Assembly: GCA_013867245.1 (NCBI GenBank)
Contig: JACENB010000139.1
Span: 1-19,506 of the forward strand
Length of the DNA stretch: 19,506 bases
Reading direction: 5' to 3'
From: Nitrosopumilaceae archaeon
GTDB taxonomy: Archaea > Thermoproteota > Nitrososphaeria > Nitrososphaerales > Nitrosopumilaceae
Under the pieces are notes generated by a model, which searched no databases, had not been told where the DNA came from, and was given only the letters and a program-made list of their open reading frames with translations. How positions within the stretch are numbered: position 1 is the stretch's first letter; each line of letters begins with the position of its first letter. The position numbers and the translations under genes are program-made. Positions 1 through 7,066 of this stretch are shown here, one piece after another.

Positions 1-259
1 TACCAGGATCATAATCATGTGGAAGAATTTTAAATGAATTTGGATCAGGCATTAAAATCATATCAGAATTATTTACGGATTTGAATCCTACAATGGAACT
101 TGCATCTAATTTTTCAAGACCGTTTACAAAGCTATTATTGTCAATTGCATAACTTGGCATTCCGACGTTATGTAATTCACCAAAAATATCTACAAACCAA
201 AAATCAATGAATGAAATTTTTTCATCTTGAATCGTTTGTAAGACTTGTTCTACGTTCAT
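1..259 (-). CDS. Glutamine synthetase paralog, N-terminal part only (runs off left edge)
   Basis: The first 86 codons of a type I glutamine synthetase-like protein are visible, starting at an ATG at 259 and still open at base 1. The N-terminal beta-grasp domain is recognisable: residues 16-35 include SFIDFWFVDIFGELHNV, and residues 51-59 read LDASSIVGF. These match LDGSSIVGF in the full-length glutamine synthetase at 14650-16110, including the Asp of the latch (D52). The stretch MPDPNSFKILP corresponds to LKPDPNTFAIIP in that protein. The two copies are clearly diverged paralogs, not a recent duplication. Family members ligate ammonia to glutamate using ATP, but the active site lies outside the window, so the substrate is unproven. 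The gene is 71 bp downstream of a radical SAM aminomutase gene on the same strand and may be co-transcribed with it. Confidence 0.85.
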   Translation of the reverse strand, partial: MNVEQVLQTIQDEKISFIDFWFVDIFGELHNVGMPSYAIDNNSFVNGLEKLDASSIVGFKSVNNSDMILMPDPNSFKILPHDYDPG

Positions 260-330
260 TAATAATATTCAAAAATTGTTTTACTAATGTGGTTTAGTAA
301 GTTAGAATTGTCAATATGGTCAGGTAAAAT

Positions 331-1695
331 CTAAGATTCAGGATAGTCGTCTTCTGGATGAGATTTTTTGAAATTATTCATCTCATCTTCAAAAAAGAAG
401 TTCTCAGTAAGTGCTGGTTTTAGATCATCTAACCATATTGCATTTTCATCATATTTTGCAAAGAATGGTACTTGTACCCAATCAGGATTTCTTCCCTGTA
501 AGAATCTAAGAACAATCACTTTTTGGTCAGATAGATTAGCAGTTCCAATAACATGTACTTTTCCAGGAGTTGCAGACATACTAGGTCCGCGTACAGTTCG
601 TGCCAATCCACTAACTGAAGAATATGCTTTTCTAAAGATTTCATATGCTTTGATCAGAGGTACGCCAAAGTAATGTTGTGCACCTGTATCTCTTACAACA
701 AACATGTAGTAGGGAATACAACCAAGTTGAACCTGTTTTGTCCACATTTGAGCCCACATTTGTGCATCATCATTGATATGAGCCAAAATTGGAGATTGGG
801 TCCTTATCTGAGCACCAGTGTTTCTTATTACTTTGATTGCAGATTTTACAGCTTCAGTTGATAATTCATTTAGATGATTAAAGTGCGCCATAAATGCAAG
901 GTGTAGTCCACTGTCAGTAATCTTTTTGAAAACTTCTATCATTTCTTGAGAATCTGAATCAGTCAGAAATTTGTATGGCCAATAAGAAAGAGCCTTTGTT
1001 CCAATTCTAATAGTTTTGAGATTTGGTAATTTTGCTTCAAGTAATGCATCAATGTATTTTGAAAACATTTTAGCTTTCATAATCATTGGATCTCCACCAG
1101 TGAAAAGAACATCAGTAATTTCAGGATGTTCTGAAACATATTGAACAAGTTGTTCTCCTTCTTGCATCGCAAATTTCATTTCATCCATTCCTACAAACTG
1201 TGGCCACCTAAAACAAAAACTACAATATGCATGACACGTTTGGCTTTGACTAGGAAAGAACAGACAGGTTTCTTTGTATTTATGTTGCATTCCATATAAT
1301 TTTGTACCATCTTTTAGAGAAGGAACATTCAATTCCATTTGTCCAGCTGGATGAGGATTAAGTTGTAAACGAATTTCATTTGCAACATTTGCTATTTCCT
1401 TTTTATCAGAAGTATTTTTGAGAGTATTTTCCATTTTTGAATAGTGTTCTGGTTTTAACATTCCTTTCTGGGGGAATGTAAGAACGTACATTGGATCAGT
1501 TGGAATATTATTCCAATCAATTAATTGTTCAACAACATAGTTGTTTGCCTTGAACGGTAAAACATTTCCCACAACTTCCATTTCAAATTGTTTTTCTTCG
1601 GAAATATTCTGGATTTGTGGAAGATCACGAAAATTTGATAGCGTATATGATTTTAGTGAAGGCGAATCATCCCAAACTGATTCTTGATAGGTCAT
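331..1695 (-). CDS. Radical SAM aminomutase of the lysine/glutamate 2,3-aminomutase (KamA) family
   Basis: This 454-residue protein carries the radical SAM cluster motif C154-x3-C158-x2-C161 followed by R163, the position that binds the substrate alpha-carboxylate in lysine 2,3-aminomutase. It also has the family motif TGGDPM (199-204), HFNHLNE (271-277) and a C-terminal TPGK with K379 in the place of the PLP-binding lysine. Family enzymes move the alpha-amino group of an amino acid to the beta carbon using a [4Fe-4S] cluster, S-adenosylmethionine and PLP. Aligned from memory to clostridial lysine 2,3-aminomutase, the two aspartates that hold the lysine side-chain amine (D293, D330) fall at R335 and S372. 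The spacing of 37 residues is the same. This resembles glutamate 2,3-aminomutase, which has Lys and Asn there, so lysine is unlikely to be the substrate. The family is certain; glutamate specificity is an inference. The ATG at 1695 is the chosen start. Confidence 0.85.
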   Translation of the reverse strand: MTYQESVWDDSPSLKSYTLSNFRDLPQIQNISEEKQFEMEVVGNVLPFKANNYVVEQLIDWNNIPTDPMYVLTFPQKGMLKPEHYSKMENTLKNTSDKKEIANVANEIRLQLNPHPAGQMELNVPSLKDGTKLYGMQHKYKETCLFFPSQSQTCHAYCSFCFRWPQFVGMDEMKFAMQEGEQLVQYVSEHPEITDVLFTGGDPMIMKAKMFSKYIDALLEAKLPNLKTIRIGTKALSYWPYKFLTDSDSQEMIEVFKKITDSGLHLAFMAHFNHLNELSTEAVKSAIKVIRNTGAQIRTQSPILAHINDDAQMWAQMWTKQVQLGCIPYYMFVVRDTGAQHYFGVPLIKAYEIFRKAYSSVSGLARTVRGPSMSATPGKVHVIGTANLSDQKVIVLRFLQGRNPDWVQVPFFAKYDENAIWLDDLKPALTENFFFEDEMNNFKKSHPEDDYPES

Positions 1696-1717
1696 TTAGT
1701 AAATAACAAGTTCACCC

Positions 1718-1730
1718 TTGTTAAAGGTTA
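1718..1730 (-). promoter_or_regulatory. Possible TATA element of the aminomutase gene
   Basis: On the minus strand the sequence TAACCTTTAACAA lies about 29 bp upstream of the ATG at 1695. That is where an archaeal TATA box would sit for a leaderless mRNA. The match is weak, so this is tentative. Confidence 0.3.
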
Positions 1731-1814
1731 CAGGCTCAACACGCACAAGATTTTTCAAGAAATAATGATAAATGCCTTAACGTTTGTATTCTAGGAAGCG
1801 GGTTATAGTAGGAT

Positions 1815-1820
1815 GGTGAT
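1815..1820 (+). promoter_or_regulatory. Shine-Dalgarno-like site of the MscS gene
   Basis: GGTGAT, complementary to the conserved 3' end of archaeal 16S rRNA, lies five bases before the ATG at 1826. It favours that ATG over the out-of-frame ATG at 1813. Most other starts in the window look leaderless, so this gene differs in having a 5' leader. Confidence 0.45.
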
Positions 1821-1825
1821 TAGTA

Positions 1826-3568
1826 ATGGCTGAAGAAGAATTATCTCAGATTTCAGCAGGAGAGTTTGAAACAGTTTCACAGCTTCTAGCATCCTCTGAA
1901 TCACTTCAATTTGCATTCATAGTGATGATAGTAGGAATTATTGGGATTGTGATTGGATACAGAAAATTTTCATTTTGGGTTGGTTCACAAAAATTCTACT
2001 ATAAGAGACCTCATTTCTCAAGATTTCTAAGAAGAGCAGTACTTCCTTTTTTTGCAATAGCATTAATTACAACAATTAATGTTCATATCCAAACTGGGCT
2101 TTTGCTGGAAGAAGATATTGCAGTAGTAGGAAGTCAAAATGTATCACCTCAGGAAATTTTTGCTAAAATTCTCAATACTTTCAATATTCTTGTGATTGGT
2201 TATACCATATCACATCTTATTCCTATAGCTCTTACCAAACGCGATAAATCAATTTTAGAAAAAGAGGACTTTGATGCCTGGTTTGAAATGCGTGGATTTG
2301 TTGATGATGAAGATGATCTGTTCCATAAATTGTACAAATGGGTTCCACCAAAAATTACACCTGAAGATATTACTGAAGAAGAATTCCAAGAAATGTTAAA
2401 GTCAAAAGAAGGGATGTTAAAACTAGAGCAATTTAGGACCATAAAAGGAAATCCTATTGGAGGATATGAAAAATTAGTAGATAATCCATTTGAAGAGTGG
2501 AAGAAATCAGAACGTGCAAAATATGAAAAATATTACCAAAATTGTATTACAGGTAACAATCAATCTGGAAGAAAATTAAGACCAGGGGCAAAACCAGATG
2601 AAATATTTCCAATTGATGTATGGCGAGAAGAAAAGAGAACACATAGTTATGAACCGATTATTCCAAGCAACCGTCCTCCAGGATATGCAAAAAAGAAACA
2701 AGAGGGAATTCCAAGATCAGCAAAACAGATTCTTCCAATTGGTATTTTTATTGCAACAATTTTAGGAGTTGTTGCCTGGTGGGGAGTTGATTTAATTGTA
2801 TTAGCTACTGCTACAGGTGGACTAGCAATTGGTTTAGGTTTAGCACTACAAGAAACAATGCAGAATTATTTTGCTTACATTTTGATTCGAAAAGACAAGA
2901 TATTCGTTGAAGGTGAGCGTGTAAAACTTGATACAGGATATAATGGATATGTGCATAAAATTACTCCTAGAGTAACTTACGTTAGAGATGCATTAAACGA
3001 ATCAATGGCAATAATTCCAACAAGACAACTAGTTAGTGCACAGATTGTAAATTATACACAAGGAGTAAAGATGGTACCTGCAATTGTTGATGTAGGTGTT
3101 TCTTATCTAAATGATCCAAAACAAGTTTCAGCAATTCTTGTTAAAGTAGGAAAACGTGCAATGAAAGAAGTTGTTGATTCTAAAGGAAGACATTTAATCA
3201 CACAAAGAAGATGTCCATACCTAGATAAAAACAAACAAAGTTGTGGTTGTGATAAGGACATACATGTAGACATTAATCAACCCGTCGTACGATTTAATCA
3301 GTTTAATGACTCTTCATTAGATTTCTCAGTATGGGTATATGTTAGAGATTATGGAGCTCAATTCAAAACAAAAACAGACATGAGAATTATAATGTATGAG
3401 GAATTCAAGAGATACGATATTAGAATTCCATGGCCAATTAGAACTGTCTACCAAGGAGATGAAAAACGTGAACAAGAAGAGATTGACAGACTTAAGGAAG
3501 ATAGAAAGAAGGTTATTGAGGAATATGGAACAGGCGACATTGGTCGTGGAAGTGGCGAAGACGAGTAG
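1826..3568 (+). CDS. MscS-family mechanosensitive ion channel with large soluble insert
   Basis: This 580-residue membrane protein ends in a typical MscS module. The pore helix (about 318-345) is rich in Gly and Ala and is followed by QETMQNYFAYILI. A beta domain follows (about 358-410), and then an alpha/beta domain ending with IRIPWPIRTVY (532-542), the family's usual closing motif. Three hydrophobic segments precede it at about 28-46, 70-87 and 116-136. Between these and the next membrane segment (about 302-320) lies a hydrophilic insert of roughly 160 residues with no family I recognise. Within the C-terminal domain, C463, C473 and C475 form a Cys-x9-Cys-x-Cys cluster in an extra loop. 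Such channels open under membrane tension and release solutes during hypo-osmotic shock. The acidic N-terminus and charged tail (545-580) are probably cytoplasmic. The gene is divergent from the aminomutase gene. Confidence 0.9.
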   Translation: MAEEELSQISAGEFETVSQLLASSESLQFAFIVMIVGIIGIVIGYRKFSFWVGSQKFYYKRPHFSRFLRRAVLPFFAIALITTINVHIQTGLLLEEDIAVVGSQNVSPQEIFAKILNTFNILVIGYTISHLIPIALTKRDKSILEKEDFDAWFEMRGFVDDEDDLFHKLYKWVPPKITPEDITEEEFQEMLKSKEGMLKLEQFRTIKGNPIGGYEKLVDNPFEEWKKSERAKYEKYYQNCITGNNQSGRKLRPGAKPDEIFPIDVWREEKRTHSYEPIIPSNRPPGYAKKKQEGIPRSAKQILPIGIFIATILGVVAWWGVDLIVLATATGGLAIGLGLALQETMQNYFAYILIRKDKIFVEGERVKLDTGYNGYVHKITPRVTYVRDALNESMAIIPTRQLVSAQIVNYTQGVKMVPAIVDVGVSYLNDPKQVSAILVKVGKRAMKEVVDSKGRHLITQRRCPYLDKNKQSCGCDKDIHVDINQPVVRFNQFNDSSLDFSVWVYVRDYGAQFKTKTDMRIIMYEEFKRYDIRIPWPIRTVYQGDEKREQEEIDRLKEDRKKVIEEYGTGDIGRGSGEDE

Positions 3569-3578
3569 TTTTCTCAAA

Positions 3579-3587
3579 ACTTAAGAA
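3579..3587 (+). promoter_or_regulatory. Putative TATA box of the prs operon
   Basis: ACTTAAGAA is centred about 25 bp before the TTG at 3608 and 28 bp before the TTG at 3611. This fits a leaderless transcript beginning at or near the start codon. It lies directly downstream of the MscS stop codon. Confidence 0.4.
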
Positions 3588-3607
3588 TCCCATTAATTCA
3601 CATTTTC

Positions 3608-4486
3608 TTGTTGAGTAGACTATCAGTTATTTGTGGAAAGGCATCTGAAGATCTAGGGAGAAAACTAGCTAGAAAGATTAAAGCAAATTTAGTAAAATCA
3701 GAAGTAAGAGTTTTTCCAGATGGAGAAAGTAAGATAACACTCAAGGGAAATATATCCAAAAGAAAATCAATCGTTGTTCAATCAATTTATCCACCTGTTG
3801 ATACAAATCTCATTCAAGCATTATCATTAATTTCAAAAGCTAAAGAAAATTCATCTGAAGTAGTTGTTGTTGTTCCTTACATGGGTTATGCAAGACAAGA
3901 CAGGGAATTTCTACCAGGAGAGATCGTAACTATGAAAGTTATGGCAAAATTGTTTAAAGGCGCAGGAGCATCAAAGCTAATCGCTGTAGATATTCACAGT
4001 TTGATTGGGCTCAAATATTTCACTATAAAATCCAAAAATGTTTCAGCTGTCTCAGATTTGGCTTCATATTTCAAAAAAATGAGCCTAAAAGATCCATTAG
4101 TTGTCTCTCCTGATCAAGGTGGAAAAGAAAGAGCAAAAAAATTTGCCAAGGAAATGGGAATAGAATTCATTGCGTTACAAAAGAAGAGAGATAGAAAGAC
4201 AGGCAAAGTACAGATTAAGACAAAAGAAGCTGATGTGATAGGACGTGATCTAATTTTAGTTGACGATATGATCAGTACTGGTGGAAGTATAGTTAATGCA
4301 ACAAAATTTCTTAAAAAAGAAAGATGCAAAAGAGTTTTTGTGGCATGTACACATGCATTATTGATGAATGATGCTGAAAAGAAAATAAAGAAATCCGGAG
4401 TTACAAAAATTGTAAGCGCAAATACAATTCCAGGTAAAACATCAATTGTTGATGTCTCAAATACAATTGCAAAGGCAATAGTATAA
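3608..4486 (+). CDS. prs: Ribose-phosphate pyrophosphokinase (PRPP synthetase)
   Basis: The enzyme transfers pyrophosphate from ATP to ribose 5-phosphate, giving PRPP for nucleotide, histidine and tryptophan synthesis. The 292-residue length fits the compact archaeal form. Recognisable parts are RVFPDGE (34-40), the ATP-site motif RQDRE (96-100), DIHS (128-131), VVSPDQGGKERA (165-176), the flexible-loop sequence KKRDRKTG (192-199) and the PRPP-binding signature DLILVDDMISTGGS (214-227). No ATG is available at the N-terminus. The start is TTG at 3608 or the adjacent TTG at 3611, and the homology begins at once with RLSVICG. It is the first gene of a tightly packed operon. Its stop codon shares one base (TAATG) with the start of the following methyltransferase. 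Confidence 0.95.
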   Translation: MLSRLSVICGKASEDLGRKLARKIKANLVKSEVRVFPDGESKITLKGNISKRKSIVVQSIYPPVDTNLIQALSLISKAKENSSEVVVVVPYMGYARQDREFLPGEIVTMKVMAKLFKGAGASKLIAVDIHSLIGLKYFTIKSKNVSAVSDLASYFKKMSLKDPLVVSPDQGGKERAKKFAKEMGIEFIALQKKRDRKTGKVQIKTKEADVIGRDLILVDDMISTGGSIVNATKFLKKERCKRVFVACTHALLMNDAEKKIKKSGVTKIVSANTIPGKTSIVDVSNTIAKAIV

Positions 4487-5433
4487 TGCCAGAAAGTTTT
4501 TTTGTATTATCTAAAGAATATTTAGAAATTGCAATAGACGAGGTAATTGCAATAGCAAAAAGTTTTGATAGATTTTCTAAAATTAGTATTATTTCAAATT
4601 TAGTAATTGTTCAATCTAAAACTAATTGGTATGAAATTTCAAAGAGAGCAACATTTGTAAAAACCTCAGGACAAATATTACGAAAAATGTCAGGATTATT
4701 TTTAGATGAAGGTAATTTTGAAATATTAAAAAACGCAAAAACATTTGTTTGTAGAATTATTAATTTGTCTTCAAATCAGTTTGATATACCAGAATTAGAG
4801 AATTCTATGGGCGATATGATTTCAAAATTCTCTAATGCAAAAGTTAAACTTGAAAATCCAGATATCACAGTCTATCTAATTTTTACAAAAAAAGAAAATT
4901 TTTTTGGATTTTCTAAAATCATAAACGAGAAAAAGAGACCAAAAAAGGTAATATCACAGCCTCATGAATTAGATTGGAAATTAACAAAGGCAATGATCAA
5001 CCTAATTGGATTAAAAAAAGGAGAAACAGTTTGTGACCCATTCTGTGGAACAGGTACCACACTTTTAGAAGCTGAATCAATGGGAATTCATGGAATTGGT
5101 TTAGATTTTGATGAAAAAATGGTGGAAATCACAAAAAAGAACCTTAAAGAAAATGGATACAAATCAAAAGTAGTTCATTCAGATTTTCAAGAAATTAAGA
5201 ACATGGCTGATGAATTTGATGGAATTGTAACAGATTTTCCATATGGAAAAAATACTAAAACATCAGATAAACCTGAAGAGATCATTAAGAGATTTGTGAG
5301 TATTGTGCCAAAAAGAAAGAAGATGGCCATAATGTACAAAAAGGAATTCGGAGACAAACTGAAACTAAAAGGATTAAAAAAATATCAAATCTATAGGCAT
5401 AAAAGCTTGACAAGGACAATTCTGATAAAATGA
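4486..5433 (+). CDS. Trm-G10/Trm11-like tRNA guanosine-N2 methyltransferase
   Basis: This 315-residue protein joins an N-terminal region of about 150 residues, probably a THUMP-type RNA-binding module though poorly conserved, to a Rossmann-fold methyltransferase. SAM-binding motif I is CDPFCGTGTTLLEA (183-196), the acidic loop is GLDFDE (205-210), and catalytic motif IV is TDFPYG (249-254). The DPFCGTGT plus D-x-PYG combination is typical of archaeal Trm-G10 and eukaryotic Trm11, which make N2-methylguanosine at position 10 of tRNA. In those families motif IV usually reads DPPYG, so the Phe at 251 is a variation. The stop overlaps the RNase Z start as ATGA, and RNase Z being next supports a role in tRNA maturation. 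A DNA or other RNA target cannot be excluded. Confidence 0.8.
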   Translation: MPESFFVLSKEYLEIAIDEVIAIAKSFDRFSKISIISNLVIVQSKTNWYEISKRATFVKTSGQILRKMSGLFLDEGNFEILKNAKTFVCRIINLSSNQFDIPELENSMGDMISKFSNAKVKLENPDITVYLIFTKKENFFGFSKIINEKKRPKKVISQPHELDWKLTKAMINLIGLKKGETVCDPFCGTGTTLLEAESMGIHGIGLDFDEKMVEITKKNLKENGYKSKVVHSDFQEIKNMADEFDGIVTDFPYGKNTKTSDKPEEIIKRFVSIVPKRKKMAIMYKKEFGDKLKLKGLKKYQIYRHKSLTRTILIK

Positions 5434-6329
5434 AACTTGTATTTCTTGGAACTTCAGCCGCCCAACCAACTGAGAATAGAGGATTATCATGCATATGTTT
5501 AGAGAGAGAAGGAGAAGTTCTCATGTTTGATGCAGGTGAAGCAGCACAGATTTCATATATGAAATCAGGATTGGGTTGGAATAAAAAAATGAAAATATTT
5601 GTAACACATCTTCATGGAGATCATTGTGTAGGAATTTTAGGTCTATTACAGACAATGTCTATGCAAAATAGAACAGAACCATTAGAAATTTTTGGACCTA
5701 GTGGAATTGAAGAGTTTATTGCAGCAAACATTAAGGTCTTAAATTTTGGATTACCATTTCCAATTTTAATTAATACAATAAAAGATGAAAAAATTTTTGA
5801 AGATGAAAAATTTTCAATTACTACATGTAAAGCAAATCATTCTATTGTTGCATTTTCGTATTTGTTTGAAGAAAAAGATAAGCCAGGTAGATTCAATGTT
5901 GAAAAAGCGAAGGAATTAGGAATACCTGAAGGTGAATTATGGAATAAGCTACAAAATGGAAGTGAAATTACAATAAATGAAAAAATAATAAAACCAGAAC
6001 AAGTGCTAGGAGAAAAACGTCCAGGTAAAAAAATAGGAATTTCTGGAGATACAATGCCTACAAAAGAGTTAGAGGAATTTTTTGAAGAATGTGATTATCT
6101 TGTATTTGATTCAACATTTCTTGAAGCAGAAAAACAAAAGGCTCAAGATACATGTCACTCAACTGCAAAACAGGCTGCAACAGTAGCAAAAAATGCAAGA
6201 GTAAAGAATCTAGTATTAACACATTTTTCAGCAAGATATAGAGACGAAGTAGAACATTTGAAGGAAGCTAAAGAAATTCATGATTCAGTAATTACTGCAA
6301 GGGATCTTTTGGAAATAGAGATCAAATAA
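5430..6329 (+). CDS. rnz: Ribonuclease Z (tRNA 3'-end endonuclease)
   Basis: RNase Z cuts precursor tRNA just after the discriminator base so that CCA can be added. The 299-residue protein is a metallo-beta-lactamase of the short RNase Z form. It begins MKLVFLGTSAAQPT and has the zinc motif H60-x-H62-x-D64-H65 (THLHGDH). H137 (ANHSI), D207 (SGDT), H243 (CHSTAKQAA) and H265 (LTHFSARY) are at the expected distances for the remaining metal and catalytic ligands. The PGRFNVEKAKELGIPEG segment (152-168) matches the family's substrate-binding region. It overlaps the upstream methyltransferase by four bases and is followed two bases later by the sirtuin gene. The tRNA-Pro gene in this window lacks an encoded CCA, so it would need this enzyme and the CCA-adding enzyme. 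Confidence 0.95.
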   Translation: MKLVFLGTSAAQPTENRGLSCICLEREGEVLMFDAGEAAQISYMKSGLGWNKKMKIFVTHLHGDHCVGILGLLQTMSMQNRTEPLEIFGPSGIEEFIAANIKVLNFGLPFPILINTIKDEKIFEDEKFSITTCKANHSIVAFSYLFEEKDKPGRFNVEKAKELGIPEGELWNKLQNGSEITINEKIIKPEQVLGEKRPGKKIGISGDTMPTKELEEFFEECDYLVFDSTFLEAEKQKAQDTCHSTAKQAATVAKNARVKNLVLTHFSARYRDEVEHLKEAKEIHDSVITARDLLEIEIK

Positions 6330-6331
6330 GC

Positions 6332-7048
6332 ATGTTTGAATCAATTAAAGATCAAATTGGGAATTTAAAGAAGATTGTTTTTGTGACTGGAGCAGGGATC
6401 TCGCAAGAGAGTGGAATACCCACATTTAGAGGAAAAGACGGTCTCTGGAGAAACTATGATGCTATGAAATTAGCCACAATTGACGCATTTTATGAGGATC
6501 CAAAATTAGTTTGGGAATGGTATAATGAGCGAAGACAAAATATTTTTTCAGCAGAGCCGAATCTAGGGCATAAGGCAATTGCAGAACTTGAAAAATTTGT
6601 GGAAGTTGTTGTTCTTACACAAAATATAGATGGATTACATCAAAAAGCTGGAAGTACCAAAGTTTTGGAATTACATGGAAGTATTGTAAAAATAAAATGT
6701 ACTGTTTGTGATTTTAATGATGAAATAATGACAGATTTTTCAGAAAATCCACCTTTATGTAAGTGTGGAAATATCTTGAGACCAGATGTAGTTTGGTTTG
6801 GTGAATCTCTTCCACAAGATGTTTGGGAAAAAGCAATAATTCATGCAAATCAATGTGATCTGATGATTATTGCAGGAACATCACTTGTCGTATCTCCTGC
6901 AAATACTTTACCAATATATGCAAAACAGAATGATGCAATGTTAATAGAAGTTAATCCAGAAAATACTGAAATGTCATCACAGATGGATCTTACAATAAGA
7001 GACACTAGTGCAATTGCATTACCAAAATTTGTTTCACTATTCAAATAA
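6332..7048 (+). CDS. cobB: Class III sirtuin, NAD-dependent protein deacylase
   Basis: Sirtuins remove acyl groups from lysines, using NAD and producing O-acyl-ADP-ribose and nicotinamide. The 238-residue protein shows the NAD motif GAGISQESGIPTFRG (20-34), TQNIDGLH (96-103) and catalytic H115 in ELHGS. The structural zinc ligands are C123, C126, C143 and C145, followed by RPDVVWFGE. Y64 and R67 (Y-x-x-R in WEWYNERR) are the acyl-pocket pair that marks class III sirtuins such as SIRT5 and CobB, which prefer succinyl or malonyl groups. Desuccinylase/demalonylase activity is therefore plausible in addition to deacetylation. It is the last gene of the prs operon, two bases after rnz. Archaeal sirtuins are also linked to the DNA-binding protein Alba; no such gene is in this window. 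Confidence 0.95.
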   Translation: MFESIKDQIGNLKKIVFVTGAGISQESGIPTFRGKDGLWRNYDAMKLATIDAFYEDPKLVWEWYNERRQNIFSAEPNLGHKAIAELEKFVEVVVLTQNIDGLHQKAGSTKVLELHGSIVKIKCTVCDFNDEIMTDFSENPPLCKCGNILRPDVVWFGESLPQDVWEKAIIHANQCDLMIIAGTSLVVSPANTLPIYAKQNDAMLIEVNPENTEMSSQMDLTIRDTSAIALPKFVSLFK

Positions 7049-7066
7049 AATTTCAATTAAAAAATT

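Noticed and set aside
368..673. Plus-strand open frame of about 100 codons inside the aminomutase gene
   Set aside because: It is antisense to conserved parts of the radical SAM protein and shows no protein family motif.
3567..3581. AGTTTT-CTC-AAAACT hairpin at the MscS stop codon, as a terminator
   Set aside because: The stem is only six AT-rich pairs with no following T run, and it adjoins the likely TATA region of prs; archaeal termination does not need such a hairpin.
3396..3584. Alternative plus-strand frame overlapping the end of the MscS gene
   Set aside because: It is shifted relative to the MscS C-terminal motif and has no family features or start signal.
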